A stretch of 64,000 bases of DNA from Fuerstiella sp. (GCA_029245955.1 JAQWOH010000086.1:1-64000); one strand, 5' to 3'. Shown: positions 18,534 to 28,960, counted from the first letter of the stretch. Translations and numbers: made by a program. The notes: generated from the sequence alone by a model not told the origin.

Positions 18534-19544
18534 ATGATTGCCACGACGCTGAAACAGTTTGCCGTAAACCTTTCCGAGACCACGGCATTCGGCACGGTTG
18601 TTCGCCACATGGAACGCCGGGGGCGGGATAAACCGTCGCTGCGGGTTCTGGCGTATCATCGTATCGACACCGCAAATCCGGACGACGTTTACTATCCGGG
18701 ATTAATCAGTGCGTCTCCGAAGCAGTTCGCGGCGCAGATTGATTGCCTCGCGAATTCTCACTACGTATGCACCATGGCTGAAGTTGTGGCCGCATCCAGG
18801 GGGGAATCCTCGCTGCCGCCGGATGCCGTACTGCTGACATTTGATGATGCCACAACAGACTTCGCTGAGCACGCATGGCCTGTCCTTAAGTCACATGGTC
18901 TGCCTGCAACAGTTTTCGTACCGACGGCCTATCCCGACAACCCCTCCGTTCATTTCTGGTGGGACCGCCTTTACAGAGCGGTTATGTTGTCACCCGCCGA
19001 AACGCAAATGCCGGCACCGGATGGCACGGCCGTCATGTTGACCACTCGGAATCAGCGGCGGCGTCTGTTCCGACTGCTGAAGGAATACCTGAAGACCATT
19101 CCTCACAGGCAGTTTCAGAAACTCATGCAAGCCATTGCCGGAGCCGGGGGTGTTGCAGATCCGGTGAACAACAATGTCCTTGGCTGGAGCGAATTGCGCA
19201 CACTTGCTGATGAGGGACTCACACTGGCACCACACACGCACACCCACCCAATGCTGAATCAGCTGCCCGACGACGAAATCTGCGACGAAGTGACCACATC
19301 ACTTGCCGTTCTACGGGAACAGATCGGTGCGGACGTGTCACGAACTCTGGCATATCCCGCCGGAGGTGTCAGTGCCGCTGTGATATCTGCGATGGATGCT
19401 GCCGGTTTCGACCTGGCCTTCAGTACTCGAAGGGGAGTCAACGCGCCGACATTTCCGGCACCGTTTGAGCTGCGGCGTATCAATGTTGGCGCTCGAACAA
19501 CCCTGGCACTGTTGCGAATGCAACTGGCAAACTGGGGCAGATAG
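18534..19544 (+). CDS. Polysaccharide deacetylase (NodB homology domain)
   Basis: A 336-residue protein starting at ATG 18534; a TTG directly before it is less likely. The NodB domain shows motif 1 as L-L-T-F-D-D-A near residue 102 (catalytic base and metal Asp), motif 2 as A-P-H-T-H-T-H-P near residue 235 (metal His pair), then R-T-L-A-Y-P-A-G-G near residue 265 as motif 3. There is no obvious signal peptide, so it may act at the cytoplasmic face or be exported by another route. It removes N- or O-acetyl groups from carbohydrate, here probably during EPS maturation. Similar deacetylases occur in exosortase-linked EPS clusters, but no exosortase is present in this window. Confidence 0.87.
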   Translation: MIATTLKQFAVNLSETTAFGTVVRHMERRGRDKPSLRVLAYHRIDTANPDDVYYPGLISASPKQFAAQIDCLANSHYVCTMAEVVAASRGESSLPPDAVLLTFDDATTDFAEHAWPVLKSHGLPATVFVPTAYPDNPSVHFWWDRLYRAVMLSPAETQMPAPDGTAVMLTTRNQRRRLFRLLKEYLKTIPHRQFQKLMQAIAGAGGVADPVNNNVLGWSELRTLADEGLTLAPHTHTHPMLNQLPDDEICDEVTTSLAVLREQIGADVSRTLAYPAGGVSAAVISAMDAAGFDLAFSTRRGVNAPTFPAPFELRRINVGARTTLALLRMQLANWGR

Positions 19545-19631
19545 TCCGATTCTACTAATTATTCGGGTCCAACTGACCGATCAATTCTGTGGGACCGTTC
19601 TACGCCTCAGCCTGAAGTTGCCGCACCCATC

Positions 19632-21305
19632 ATGGACCGCTGGACCGCCGAACCGATCTGCAGAAGACTGCGGCTATCCAAGTTTGGATATGTGGCGGTC
19701 GTTGCTGCGTTGACATGCGTTGCCGGAGCCGGCTGCTACGCTCCGATTCATTCTCGGGGAATTGAGGCAAGAACACTTTCGGATGAATTTCGCTGGCCGA
19801 TGCGGACAGCGGCCGCCCCCTTGAATTATTCGCAGCTGGTCGGACCTGCACCCGCAGTTTATGAACTCGGCACGGGGGACCGACTGGAAGTTACCGTTGC
19901 AGATCTGATCTCCAGGGGCAACGTACACACGTTTCAGGTTCAGGTCCTGGATAACGGTGAAATCCATTTGCCACGGTCAGGGCCCGTTGTGGTTGGTGGC
20001 ATGTCGCTGGCCGAAGCACAACAACGTGTCAATGATGTGCTGATGAACAACGGCCTGCTGCAGAATCCGGATGCCGTTGTGACGCTGCTTGAAAAAGGTA
20101 CTGTCAACGTACTTGTACTTGGTGCCGTCGAACAGCCGGGCGTACATGCACTGCCTCGATACGAGAACGATGTGGCTCACGCCCTCGCCGCGGCGCAGGG
20201 GTTCGCGGAAGACGCCGGCGATATCATTGAGATCCACCGTCGCAGTCCAATTCTGAACAGCGTGCCGGCTACGCCTGGAGCTCACCCAGATACCGAAATA
20301 CCTCCCGATGCCGAACTCCTGCCGGCCCCCGAAACGTTACGTGAACCCGTTCCCGGTTCCCGGACTCTGGCACAGCCGGTTTCAGCCCCTCTGGTGCCGC
20401 CAGGGCCTGTAAACCTGTCCGATGCGCTATCGCGTGCGCAGCGTCAGCCTGTTTCAGCGGAGGTACACGCGGCACCATCGCAGCCTCGCCCCAGGCCAAC
20501 TCAGGACAACCGATTTGCCCCCCCAAGTCCGGACAGCACGCGAATGAACTGGGCGCCGCGTCCGCAACGAGCGGCACCCGCCGGTCGCCGCGGAAATCCC
20601 GATTGGCCTGCAATTCCACGGGCGGAGCCACGTACAGGCGCCAGTTTTCGGAAATACGACGTTCCGCAGAGTATTCCGGCGTCGTCGTCCAAAGTCAGCC
20701 CGAACAAGTCGTCACGTTACAGCGGTCATTCCCGGGGACCGGTGTTTCGCGGGCAATCTCCATCAAATATTGCTGGCCCGATCGTGTCCAACATGGATGT
20801 GCGACAGCATGGTTCGCCTATTACACGGATTCCACTGCGGGGAGGCTATGGAATCATAGCCCCCGGTGACGTTGTGCTGCACGCCGGAGACGTGTTGGTC
20901 GTTCCTCGCAAGACCGACAAAGTGTTCTATGTGGTCGGTCCGTTGAGTGACCGCAATAGCGTTCGCTTCTCTGTGAATGACCGAGACCGCGAGATCGGCG
21001 GGGGACTATTGTTGCCCGACGATCGGGAAATTGATGTTGTTACGGCAGTCGTGATGGCGGGCTACATTGATCCGATCAATTCGCCTACGACGGTGACTTT
21101 ACACAGAGTACGTCCGGACGGATCCCCGCTGCTGATCGTGGTCGATCTGATTGCGGCTCGGCACGATCCGCTTGAGAACGTGCTTGTCGAACCCGGCGAC
21201 ATTATCTATCTGAATCCGGACTCCTGGTGGTACCTGCGTCGCACGTTCGATCAGATTATCGACCGCGGTCTGGGTACTGCAGTCGGTCGCTGGCTGACGA
21301 ACTGA
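19632..21305 (+). CDS. Wza-like polysaccharide export protein with SLBB domains and long Pro-rich insert
   Basis: A 557-residue protein. The N-terminus has a hydrophobic helix ending in A-G-A-G-C near residue 36, which may be a lipobox. The Poly_export domain begins at L-G-T-G-D-R-L-E-V-T-V near residue 78, followed by an SLBB domain with V-L-G-A-V-E-Q-P-G-V. Residues ~200-395 are an unusual Pro/Arg/Ser-rich, probably disordered stretch, and a second SLBB-type domain follows with V-F-Y-V-V-G-P-L and V-E-P-G-D-I-I-Y-L near the C-terminus. The protein should form the outer export channel working with the Wzz-like protein. It is the last intact gene of the plus arm. Confidence 0.85.
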   Translation: MDRWTAEPICRRLRLSKFGYVAVVAALTCVAGAGCYAPIHSRGIEARTLSDEFRWPMRTAAAPLNYSQLVGPAPAVYELGTGDRLEVTVADLISRGNVHTFQVQVLDNGEIHLPRSGPVVVGGMSLAEAQQRVNDVLMNNGLLQNPDAVVTLLEKGTVNVLVLGAVEQPGVHALPRYENDVAHALAAAQGFAEDAGDIIEIHRRSPILNSVPATPGAHPDTEIPPDAELLPAPETLREPVPGSRTLAQPVSAPLVPPGPVNLSDALSRAQRQPVSAEVHAAPSQPRPRPTQDNRFAPPSPDSTRMNWAPRPQRAAPAGRRGNPDWPAIPRAEPRTGASFRKYDVPQSIPASSSKVSPNKSSRYSGHSRGPVFRGQSPSNIAGPIVSNMDVRQHGSPITRIPLRGGYGIIAPGDVVLHAGDVLVVPRKTDKVFYVVGPLSDRNSVRFSVNDRDREIGGGLLLPDDREIDVVTAVVMAGYIDPINSPTTVTLHRVRPDGSPLLIVVDLIAARHDPLENVLVEPGDIIYLNPDSWWYLRRTFDQIIDRGLGTAVGRWLTN

Positions 21306-21684
21306 CGTATCCGGTCGAGGCACCCGCATGCAAAGCCATTGGACCGGCGTCGTTCGGTGTATGGGTTGGCTGCGGCTTTGGGACGTCCGGGGAACGGCAG
21401 GAACGTCTTGCTGTATTGCGTCCGTTGCCACTGCTGCAGTTTAGAGGCATTGATGGCGTGAGACTGCACGCGTTGTGGGTGCGATGCTGCGGTCCGTTGA
21501 AGCCTGTGTCGCTTGTTACGCCGTACATCGGAGTGCGTAAGTATACGTCGCGATGTATTGCGCGGCACCGGTGGAGGGCCGCTCCTGTGATTGCTTCGGG
21601 TGTGAGGGGAAGCGGATTTATCAGCACACTCGTTCCGTCGTCTCGTAACAGAAGCCGTTGTCCTTACGCTAATCCAGGGTGCCC
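21306..21684. other. Non-coding stretch after the EPS operon
   Basis: No supported gene. Overlapping ORFs on both strands here have no recognisable family or start context. It leads directly into the decayed thiamine-diphosphate enzyme gene, whose first recognisable residues begin near 21685, so the 5' end and promoter of that gene probably lay here. Confidence 0.4.
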
Positions 21685-23262
21685 AGATTCAATCGCAGAG
21701 TCCCTGCGCGGCGCTGGAGTGCGTCAACTGTTCTGACATCCCGGCGGCGAGGTTCCGGAATTGATTGAATGACTGCACTCGCATGGTATTAAGTTCGTTC
21801 TTACCGGATACGAAGCTATTGCCGGGTTCATGGCGGCAACCGTCGGAAGGCTCACCGGTGTGTCCAGTGTTTGTCTTGCGACACCGGGGCCGGCGGCCTG
21901 CAATCTGGTTCCTGTGTCAGCAGCGCCTTTCTCGTTCGCGATCCGCTGCTGGCATACTCGGCGCGGACCCCGGACCGTCAGATTCCATTCAGTAATATAC
22001 AGATTCATTCGCTGAACGACGTCTTTGCTCGTGGTAGCAAATTGTCGGTTACACTGCATGCTGCGGACACGATGCGGACTGTGCGTCACTGTGGCAGGCG
22101 GGCGGCCGCGGGAAGCCGGTGTATCTATTCGTACCGTCCGACATCGGAGCTGCTGAAACGCAAGCGAACGCTGCGGCACCGTCAGCTGTGGAAGTGTTGG
22201 TACCGGACGAACGTCCCTTCGATCAGTTTTCAGGGGCGCTCAACGCCGGCTGTTGGCGACGTGGCGTGATCGGCATCGCGATGGAGACGGTGCCATCGGC
22301 GCCGGCCGTCCTGCGATTCTTCGAAGCGACAGGAGTCCCATATGTAATGACATGCCATGCCAAGTGGATCGGAGACCCGAAGGGTGGCGCTTTCCTGGGC
22401 AGGTGCTACCGTCTGCCGGAATGTTCTATTAGTGTTTGACTCGGCGAAGCGATTGTCTGCCGGGCGTCGGTTCCGATCCTGTAGAATCGCTCACGTGACG
22501 GGCATTTGAACGCACCATTGCACGTCAATTCTGACGCTCCAACCGGGTTTTATCAGGACCAGCCTCCGGTCGAATGCGTCTGTGCCGTGCGTGTCCTGAC
22601 GGACCGACTGCTCGAAGCCTGCGGTGGACGAGTGAGTTGGACAGGTACAGAGGTTGCGGGACTCAGACGAGATTTAGCGGAAGCGATTCGGCGGGTCGTG
22701 TCAGCAACGGCCAGTGGCGTATCTCGCTGTCATTTCATCAAACATTGGCGCCGACCGCTGTCTGTTGTCACGATCGTTACCGGTGACGTTAAAGCTCACA
22801 AGTTTGTCATGAGCCAGGTCTGGACAGCGCCACAGCCGGACACATTCCTGATGTCAAACGGACTGTCCTCGGTGGGCTATGGTCCTGCATCCGCCATTGC
22901 CGCCGCCATGGTCCGACCGAACCGGCCTGTTGTCAGCGTGACCGGCGATGGCGAGTTTGCAATGATGGTGCAGGAGTTGGAGACCATAAGAAGGGTCAGG
23001 GTCGCGCCGTTGTTTGCCGTTCTGTGCGATCGATCTCTGTCGATTATTTAGATAGCGCAGCAGGCCCGCAATCTGAAGCCTCGCGGTGTGATCTTGTGTC
23101 TGTGGAACGGACGCGTGTCTCGCGAGGGTCAGTGTGGAGGGTCGAGCGGCGACGACGCTTGACGAGGTGCAAAGTCATAGTGAGGCATGGTTGGCACGGC
23201 CGGAGGCGATGATTATGGCGGTGGACGTTGATGCGTCACTGTACGCAGAATTGTTATACGGA
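21685..23262 (+). pseudogene. Decayed acetolactate-synthase-type thiamine diphosphate enzyme
   Basis: Fragments of one TPP enzyme follow in order across three frames. 21685-21910 gives A-E-S-L-R-G-A-G-V, then P-G-G-E-V-P-E-L-I-E and G-Y-E-A-I-A-G-F-M-A-A-T. After a frameshift, 21915-22105 gives D-P-L-L-A-Y-S-A-R-T-P-D-R. A second shift leads to 22119-22439, with V-Y-L-F-V-P-S-D-I-G, and 22506-23051 follows in the same frame, with M-S-N-G-L-S-S-V-G-Y-G and the TPP motif G-D-G-E-F. A third shift leads to 23134-23262, with D-E-V-Q-S. In-frame stops occur at 21734, 21770, 22437, 22482 and 23049. The length matches a ~530-residue enzyme, so this was one complete gene that is now non-functional. 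Acetolactate synthase or a related 2-oxo-acid carboligase or decarboxylase is the likely ancestor. Confidence 0.85.
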
Positions 23263-23468
23263 CAGCCCCGCGGTGAAGAACTCCAGGCCAGGCCGGAGTG
23301 CCGCCCTCACGTTCAAAGATTTACGCTTCGGATATCCGAGTACTAATGCAGACGTTGGGTATCTGCCGTGAGGCGTCAATGCGGGCGCCAGTGGTATTTG
23401 CTGGGAACATGACGGAGCGGCAGATGGCGGTGACACCCGTGAAGATCGGTCGGTGAAGTGTGCCTCTG

Positions 23469-23496
23469 AACGTTGTTGATAAAACGTTGTTGATAA
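23469..23496. repeat. Perfect 14-bp tandem duplication upstream of the sialidase gene
   Basis: The unit aacgttgttgataa occurs twice with no gap (23469-23482 and 23483-23496), about 165 nt before the sialidase start. It could be a regulator-binding site or a slippage product. The region from here to 23660 is locally A/T-rich and probably holds the sialidase promoter. Confidence 0.8.
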
Positions 23497-23661
23497 CACC
23501 TACGCACAGAGGTGAGTGATTAGACCGTTTCATTCTCATTCTGTTCTATATTATGTACCCTTTTAAGCTTCTATTTCGAAGTGTTGTTATCTGCTAGATT
23601 TATTGCGGGATTTCGAAATTATATCTTGCGAATACCTGCCTGTTTCAGCGAAAGGTGGTCG

Positions 23662-24861
23662 ATGGGTTTTACTTTTCTCTGCTCCGCAATCGTGGCTGTA
23701 ATTATTGGCATGTCTGCAGGACTGGCTGCCGAAGGGGAATTCTCGGCGGTGACCGTTTTTCGAAATGGTACGGAAGGTTATCAGGTCTTTCGTATACCAG
23801 CGGTGATCAAAGCTGTAAACGGTGACCTGCTGGCGTTCTGCGAGGCGCGCGCCGGTGGCGATGCCAGTGAAACAGATCTTGTCTCCAAACGTTCATCTGA
23901 TGGTGGAAGGACTTGGCAGAAGCTTGCTGTTGTTCTGGAAAGCGATGATTTTCGCGGTCTGTTTGTTGGCGATGTACCGCCCATTACGGTTGGTAATCCT
24001 GCGCCGGTTGTGGACCTGCTTGACCCGAATCATCCGGGACGGTTGTGGTTGCCGTTCACTGTTGAAAATAATCGTGTTTTTGTGACATACAGTGATGATC
24101 ACGGAACGACGTGGGCGCTGCGTCGCGAAATCACGCCGGAGGTCAAACGGAATGCCTGGGGGTGGTATGCGACCGGCCCAGTACATTCGATACAGTTGCA
24201 ACGGGGGAAATACCGAGGCCGGCTGGTGGTGCCGGCGGACCATCGTCTGGGTGACAGTGGGGCTGACCGCGGGCCGGAGGGAGCTCAGGCGATCATCAGC
24301 GACGACCATGGAAAATCATGGCAACTGGGGGCGATCGATGACACCTACGACGACGACCTGAAGGCTAATGAAACGACGGTCGTTGAGCTGAACGATGGTC
24401 GACTGTATTTCAATACACGTGATCAGAATGGTGACGCCGCGGGCACTCGCGGCGGCGCATACAGCAGTGACGGCGGCCAAACATTCGATCCGTCCCAGGG
24501 AACAGATTACAAATACTTTGTGCCGGAAGGCCCGCCATTCGATCCACCGGTCGTGCAATGTGCCTTACTGAGGGCGGGGTCAGTACTGAACGGCGATGAG
24601 CGAGATCTCATTCTGTTTTCCGGTCCTGACGAGGGTGGCCCGTCCGGGAAAGGGCGCAGCGATCTTCGAGTACGGTACTCCACCGACGAGACATCCTCAT
24701 GGCACGACGGGCCGTTGATCCATGAAGGTCCGGCGGCATACAGTGACATGGTACGACTGCGCCCCGGGGACATCGGGATTCTGTTTGAGGCCGGATCAAA
24801 AGGTCGGAAACGCTGCGACAGCATCAACTTCCTGCAGTTCGGTGTGACAGACCTCAAGTAA
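23662..24861 (+). CDS. Secreted exo-alpha-sialidase (BNR/Asp-box propeller)
   Basis: Start chosen at ATG 23662 (399 residues): an AAAGGTGG ribosome-binding site lies just upstream, and the protein then opens with a signal peptide ending near G-L-A-A-E-G. The sialidase hallmark F-R-I-P follows near residue 37, with its Arg of the carboxylate-binding triad. Asp-boxes S-S-D-G-G-R-T-W, S-D-D-H-G-T-T-W, S-D-D-H-G-K-S-W and S-S-D-G-G-Q-T-F mark the six-bladed propeller. It releases terminal sialic acids outside the cytoplasm. The next gene couples a NanM-like propeller to a symporter, supporting a sialic-acid scavenging role. Confidence 0.88.
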   Translation: MGFTFLCSAIVAVIIGMSAGLAAEGEFSAVTVFRNGTEGYQVFRIPAVIKAVNGDLLAFCEARAGGDASETDLVSKRSSDGGRTWQKLAVVLESDDFRGLFVGDVPPITVGNPAPVVDLLDPNHPGRLWLPFTVENNRVFVTYSDDHGTTWALRREITPEVKRNAWGWYATGPVHSIQLQRGKYRGRLVVPADHRLGDSGADRGPEGAQAIISDDHGKSWQLGAIDDTYDDDLKANETTVVELNDGRLYFNTRDQNGDAAGTRGGAYSSDGGQTFDPSQGTDYKYFVPEGPPFDPPVVQCALLRAGSVLNGDERDLILFSGPDEGGPSGKGRSDLRVRYSTDETSSWHDGPLIHEGPAAYSDMVRLRPGDIGILFEAGSKGRKRCDSINFLQFGVTDLK

Positions 24862-24999
24862 GAACAGTTTCGACGGCTGTAGTCTCGTTTGTCCTTGGGG
24901 CCTGAGCAGAACGGGCCATAGTTCATTTGCAGTCGCCGTCAGTGGCCGTACCCCGACATTTTCAGAGCGAATTACACATATTGAATCCAGTTGAGACAT

Positions 25000-27663
25000 A
25001 TGGCACAGAAAATATCCGTGGATTCGTACCACCGCTGGCATGTTCGATCGACTCTGCTGCTGACGGTCGTAGGCGTTGGAGTTGCGTTATCGTCACCTGT
25101 CGTTGGGCAGGAAAAGTCGCACGAAGTGTCGGGCCATTCGACTCTGGACTGGCAGACGCTGCCCAATCTTCCTGACGAACTGGGAGTTGCCGGTGCGTTC
25201 GCAGGTGTTCACGGCGACGCACTGATCGTCGCCGGGGGCGCAAATTTTCCTCAGCCCGTCTGGGATAACGAAAAGATCTGGCGGGACGCCATTCATGTGT
25301 TGACGAAGGTCGGCGATGATTATGAATGGAAGAGTGGAGGAACATTGCGGCGTCCGATGGGCTACGGCACTGCTGTGTCCACGGCAAACGGCGTGATCTG
25401 CATCGGTGGCAATGATGGCACTGCGACTTTTGACGAAGTCTTTGCGCTTCACTGGAACCCGGCTGCTCAGAAGGTAACGCAGGTTGACTATCCGTCACTA
25501 CCGCAACCATGTGCTTATGGACAGGCGGTCCTGGTTGGCAATGTGGTCTACGTTGCCGGTGGCCAGAGCGGCGGCGGTCTGGAATCTGCGATGACCAATT
25601 TCTGGGCCCTTGATCTGTCGAAGATGCCTGACGCCAACGATGCTGCGTTGGAGGGCGACGCATTTGAGTGGCAGGAACTGGCTGCATGGCCCGGCGGCTC
25701 TCGTGCCTTCAACATCACCGCCAGTCAGCACAATGGGTATGAGGACTGCGTGTATGTAATGAGCGGGCGACGGAAGGATGGCGATAGTGTTGAGTTTCTG
25801 GCAGATGTCTGGGAATTTACGCCCGGATCCGGTCGCTGGCGACGGCGTTCTGACGTGCCTCGCCCTGTCCTGGCAGGGACGGGCATCGGATTCGGCCAAA
25901 GTCACATTTTCGTACTCGGTGGAGACGACGGTTCGTTGTTTTTTCGAGCTGATGAACTGAGGGACCAGCACCCAGGTTTTCCTAAGGAGTCGCTGGCCTA
26001 TCACACGATCACAGACACGTGGACTTCTGCCGGTGCCATGCCGCAGAACCATGTAACGACAGTCCCCGTCTTGTGGGACGGTCGCATCATTATCGCCAGC
26101 GGTGAGGTTCGGCCACGAGTCCGCTCACCGGCTGTCTGGAGCGTGACTCCGATGGGGCAGGAACGTGGCTTTGGGACTGCGAATTACTGCGTGTTATTCG
26201 GTTACCTGCTGGCCATGGTGGGCGTCGGCCTGTATTTCGCTCGTCGAAACCGGAATACGGACGATTATTTTCGGGGTGGAAAACACATTCCATGGTGGGC
26301 GGCAGGTTGCAGCATCTTTGCGACCATGCTCAGTTCACTGACATTCACCGGGATACCGTCGAAGGCATTCGCTCAGGACTGGGTGTATGCCGTCGGAAAT
26401 TTCATGATTCCCGTGGTGGCGTTTGTGGGGGTCTATGTCGCCCTGCCCTTCTACAGGCGTATTGATGCGACCAGCGCCTATGAATACCTTGAGAAGCGTT
26501 TTAGCCGCAACGTGCGTTTGTTCGGAAGCGCCAGTTTTACCCTGTATCATGTTTTTCGAATGGCTGTCGTGATGTCATTGACCGGACTGGCCCTGGCAGT
26601 GGCAACACCTTTGACTCCGGAACAGTCGGTGCTGCTGATGGGAGTTCTGAGCATTCTTTATTGCACAATGGGTGGAATTGAAGCTGTCATCTGGACAGAT
26701 ACCATCCAGACGGTCGTTCTGCTCGGGGGTGGACTGCTGGCCCTCGTTCTTCTGGTTAGCGGGACCGACGGTGGTTTTTCCGGTTCCCTCGTTGCCGCTC
26801 AGCATGGCGACAAACTGCGACTCGCAAATTTCCATTGGGATGTCACGAATGCACAACTCGCTTTGTGGGTCGTAGTAATCGGTGCCCTGGGGCAGAATGT
26901 CTCGTCGTACACGGCCGATCAGGCGGTGGTGCAGCGCTACATGACCACAAAGGATCAGAAACTTGCCGCTCGTGCCATCTGGACGAATGCCGTAATGACT
27001 ATCCCGGCCACTTTTCTGTTCTTTGGCATCGGCACTGCGTTGTATGCGTTTTACCGTTCCCATCCGGAAAAACTGGATCCTACCATCACGACCGACCAGA
27101 TTTTCCCGCTGTTCATCGCTCATGAAATGCCGGTTGGTGTCGCCGGGTTGATTGTCGCTGGCATTTTTTCCGCCGCACAATCGACTGTTTCGACCAGCAT
27201 GAACTCAACTGCAACAACCATCGTCACTGATTTCATGCGACCATTTAACGCCTGTCGGACCGAACAGGGCTATCTGAAGGCTGCTCGCGTGATCACATTA
27301 ATCATGGGTGTCGTCGGAACACTGTTTGGCCTGGTCTTTGTGGACCCGGAGATCAAATCTTTGTTCGATGCCTTTATCAAGGTGATCGGATTGTTCATGG
27401 GCGTGCTTGGCGGGTTGTTTGTTCTTGGAGTGCTCACACGTCGCGCCAACGCATTTGGCGCTCTGAGCGGAGCATTCGTCGGGGCGATGGTGATGTTTCT
27501 GCTGTGGAGGTTTACGAACGTGAACGGATACCTGTACACCTTCAGCGGCATCGTGACCTGTGTCATCGCCGGCTACGGCGCCAGTTTCGTTCGAGGTGAA
27601 CAGGACTCCGACCTCACCGGGCTGACCATATTTACTACTGACGAGGCTGTGTCCGATGCGTAA
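25000..27663 (+). CDS. Fusion: NanM-like kelch propeller + sodium/solute symporter
   Basis: Start at ATG 25000 (887 residues); a TTG nine bases earlier is less likely. A signal-type helix (residues ~16-34) precedes a kelch-repeat propeller at ~45-390 that resembles N-acetylneuraminate mutarotase NanM / cyclically permuted mutarotase, with repeated G-G-A-N, G-G-N-D and G-G-x-D-x-S glycine pairs. A symporter of the SSS family (TC 2.A.21) begins near residue 395: [28 protein letters not shown], then 12-13 more helices. The predicted role is to equilibrate sialic acid anomers in the periplasm and import the acid with Na+. The domain order places the propeller outside. It lies 138 nt after the sialidase. 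Confidence 0.87.
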   Translation: MAQKISVDSYHRWHVRSTLLLTVVGVGVALSSPVVGQEKSHEVSGHSTLDWQTLPNLPDELGVAGAFAGVHGDALIVAGGANFPQPVWDNEKIWRDAIHVLTKVGDDYEWKSGGTLRRPMGYGTAVSTANGVICIGGNDGTATFDEVFALHWNPAAQKVTQVDYPSLPQPCAYGQAVLVGNVVYVAGGQSGGGLESAMTNFWALDLSKMPDANDAALEGDAFEWQELAAWPGGSRAFNITASQHNGYEDCVYVMSGRRKDGDSVEFLADVWEFTPGSGRWRRRSDVPRPVLAGTGIGFGQSHIFVLGGDDGSLFFRADELRDQHPGFPKESLAYHTITDTWTSAGAMPQNHVTTVPVLWDGRIIIASGEVRPRVRSPAVWSVTPMGQERGFGTANYCVLFGYLLAMVGVGLYFARRNRNTDDYFRGGKHIPWWAAGCSIFATMLSSLTFTGIPSKAFAQDWVYAVGNFMIPVVAFVGVYVALPFYRRIDATSAYEYLEKRFSRNVRLFGSASFTLYHVFRMAVVMSLTGLALAVATPLTPEQSVLLMGVLSILYCTMGGIEAVIWTDTIQTVVLLGGGLLALVLLVSGTDGGFSGSLVAAQHGDKLRLANFHWDVTNAQLALWVVVIGALGQNVSSYTADQAVVQRYMTTKDQKLAARAIWTNAVMTIPATFLFFGIGTALYAFYRSHPEKLDPTITTDQIFPLFIAHEMPVGVAGLIVAGIFSAAQSTVSTSMNSTATTIVTDFMRPFNACRTEQGYLKAARVITLIMGVVGTLFGLVFVDPEIKSLFDAFIKVIGLFMGVLGGLFVLGVLTRRANAFGALSGAFVGAMVMFLLWRFTNVNGYLYTFSGIVTCVIAGYGASFVRGEQDSDLTGLTIFTTDEAVSDA

Positions 27664-28049
27664 CGATTCGCTGAGCAGTTCGTTAGGATATAGACATGTA
27701 CGAATCTGAGACTGTATGTCGTGAATGCTCAGCCGGAGACGGATTTGAATCGTGACGCGAGAAAAAAATCGATGGGGACGGTGAACTCTTCACTGGTGAT
27801 AACCTATGCCAGGGAATCGGGGGCGAGAGCTGTCACCACGATTCTCGCCTGAAAACCGCGGGTCGTATTGACAATTCCCACGACGACGTCGTCTGTACTC
27901 AGATTCGGCATTTCGTCCCGCGTACAGGCCGCAACCCGGCCTATACGCGTTTAATTCCCACGTGGCGAAGCATGGGAATGGTTCCAACGGCACCGGGATA
28001 TCGCCCGCTGATCACGTCCTGAGTGGCAGATACGTCATTCTCGGCACCA
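27664..28049. other. Non-coding stretch between the kelch-symporter fusion and the dehydrogenase relic
   Basis: No intact gene. Reading the minus strand from the flanking relic gives short open fragments without a recognisable motif; they may be the worn-out 3' part of the membrane-bound dehydrogenase gene. No clear terminator hairpin was found after the fusion gene. Confidence 0.4.
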
Positions 28050-28950
28050 TCCGAGACGGCAGGTGAGCTGTTGAATTGGTACCCTGTCGGGCGACACCGC
28101 CAGACCGATGCACTCACGGGAATACGTTCCTGAGCGGAGGTGCCGGACCTGCCAAAATTTGACTATGTAAACACATCGTGCAACCCTGCAGCCAGCCGTC
28201 CAGCAGAACCTTCGGTTTACCGTCGCCATTCCGGTCCGGGGTGAAGATCAGGTGGGACGCAGCACCGACCCAGACACCGCCGAATTCAACTTTCAGGCTA
28301 CCGGCTACGTTGAGTTCTTCCATGAAGCTTTTACGTTTGTCACGAGTTCCATTTTGGTCGGTGTCTTCGCAGATCAGAAAGCGGTCTCAACCTTTGTTGC
28401 GTTCCGCTCGCAATAGAAACTCGTAGGCTTCGACAACGCAGACGCGGTTTTGATCATCGATTGCCATACCGATGGGTTGCTGTACATCCGGCTCTGCGGT
28501 TCCCACCGTTACGCAAGAACCGTCAGGCAGTTTCATCGCTGCTGCCGTTTCTGCGGCGGACAGTCCGGCGTGCGGATATTTGTCCTGCACCAGCTGGATC
28601 ATGGGTGCTGTCGGCCGTGCCGGTCGGTTTCCTGCAGCCGAAAGTGACCGGAATTCAGATGTCCCCGGCCACGTGGGCCGGTATCAGGCAACCGCACCTT
28701 AATCTTTCTGCCAACATGATCCGGCAGGTCCATCATTCTCTGCCGTATCGTTTCGGTGCTCGTGCCGGCAACCTGAAAGAACGCCTGACCGGTGTCGTGG
28801 CGGATGAGCTCGACACGCGTCGTTTCGTCCGGCCGGCCGTTCGGCAAAAAACGTGGCATGCGGCTGCGAAGCGACAAAGGGGCAGTGGTGAGCGTAGCAG
28901 CCCCGACGTCTACATGAAGTTCGAAGCCGTCCATCTGAAAGTTCCATCCG
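28050..28950 (-). pseudogene. Shredded membrane-bound dehydrogenase (planctomycete PVC type, TIGR02604-like)
   Basis: Reading 5' to 3' on the minus strand, recognisable pieces follow in family order: D-E-T-T-R-V-E-L-I-R and H-V-G-R-K-I-K-V-R-L (from 28950), then A-A-A-M-K-L-P-D-G and A-E-P-D-V-Q-Q-P-I-G-M-A-I-D-D (frame change near 28600), E-D-T-D-Q-N-G and F-G-G-V-W-V-G-A-A (another frame), a small deletion after L-L-D-G-W, and A-S-V-W-R-C-R-P-T near 28110. Intact relatives have these motifs in one frame within a ~1000-residue secreted protein with a six-bladed propeller and often HEAT repeats and a haem. Several frameshifts make the locus non-functional. The end at 28050 is approximate. Confidence 0.7.
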
Positions 28951-28960
28951 TGAGTGTACT

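Noticed and set aside
24962-25687. 241-codon minus-strand ORF
   Set aside because: Arg/His/Ser-rich shadow of the kelch domain coding strand, with no plausible product.
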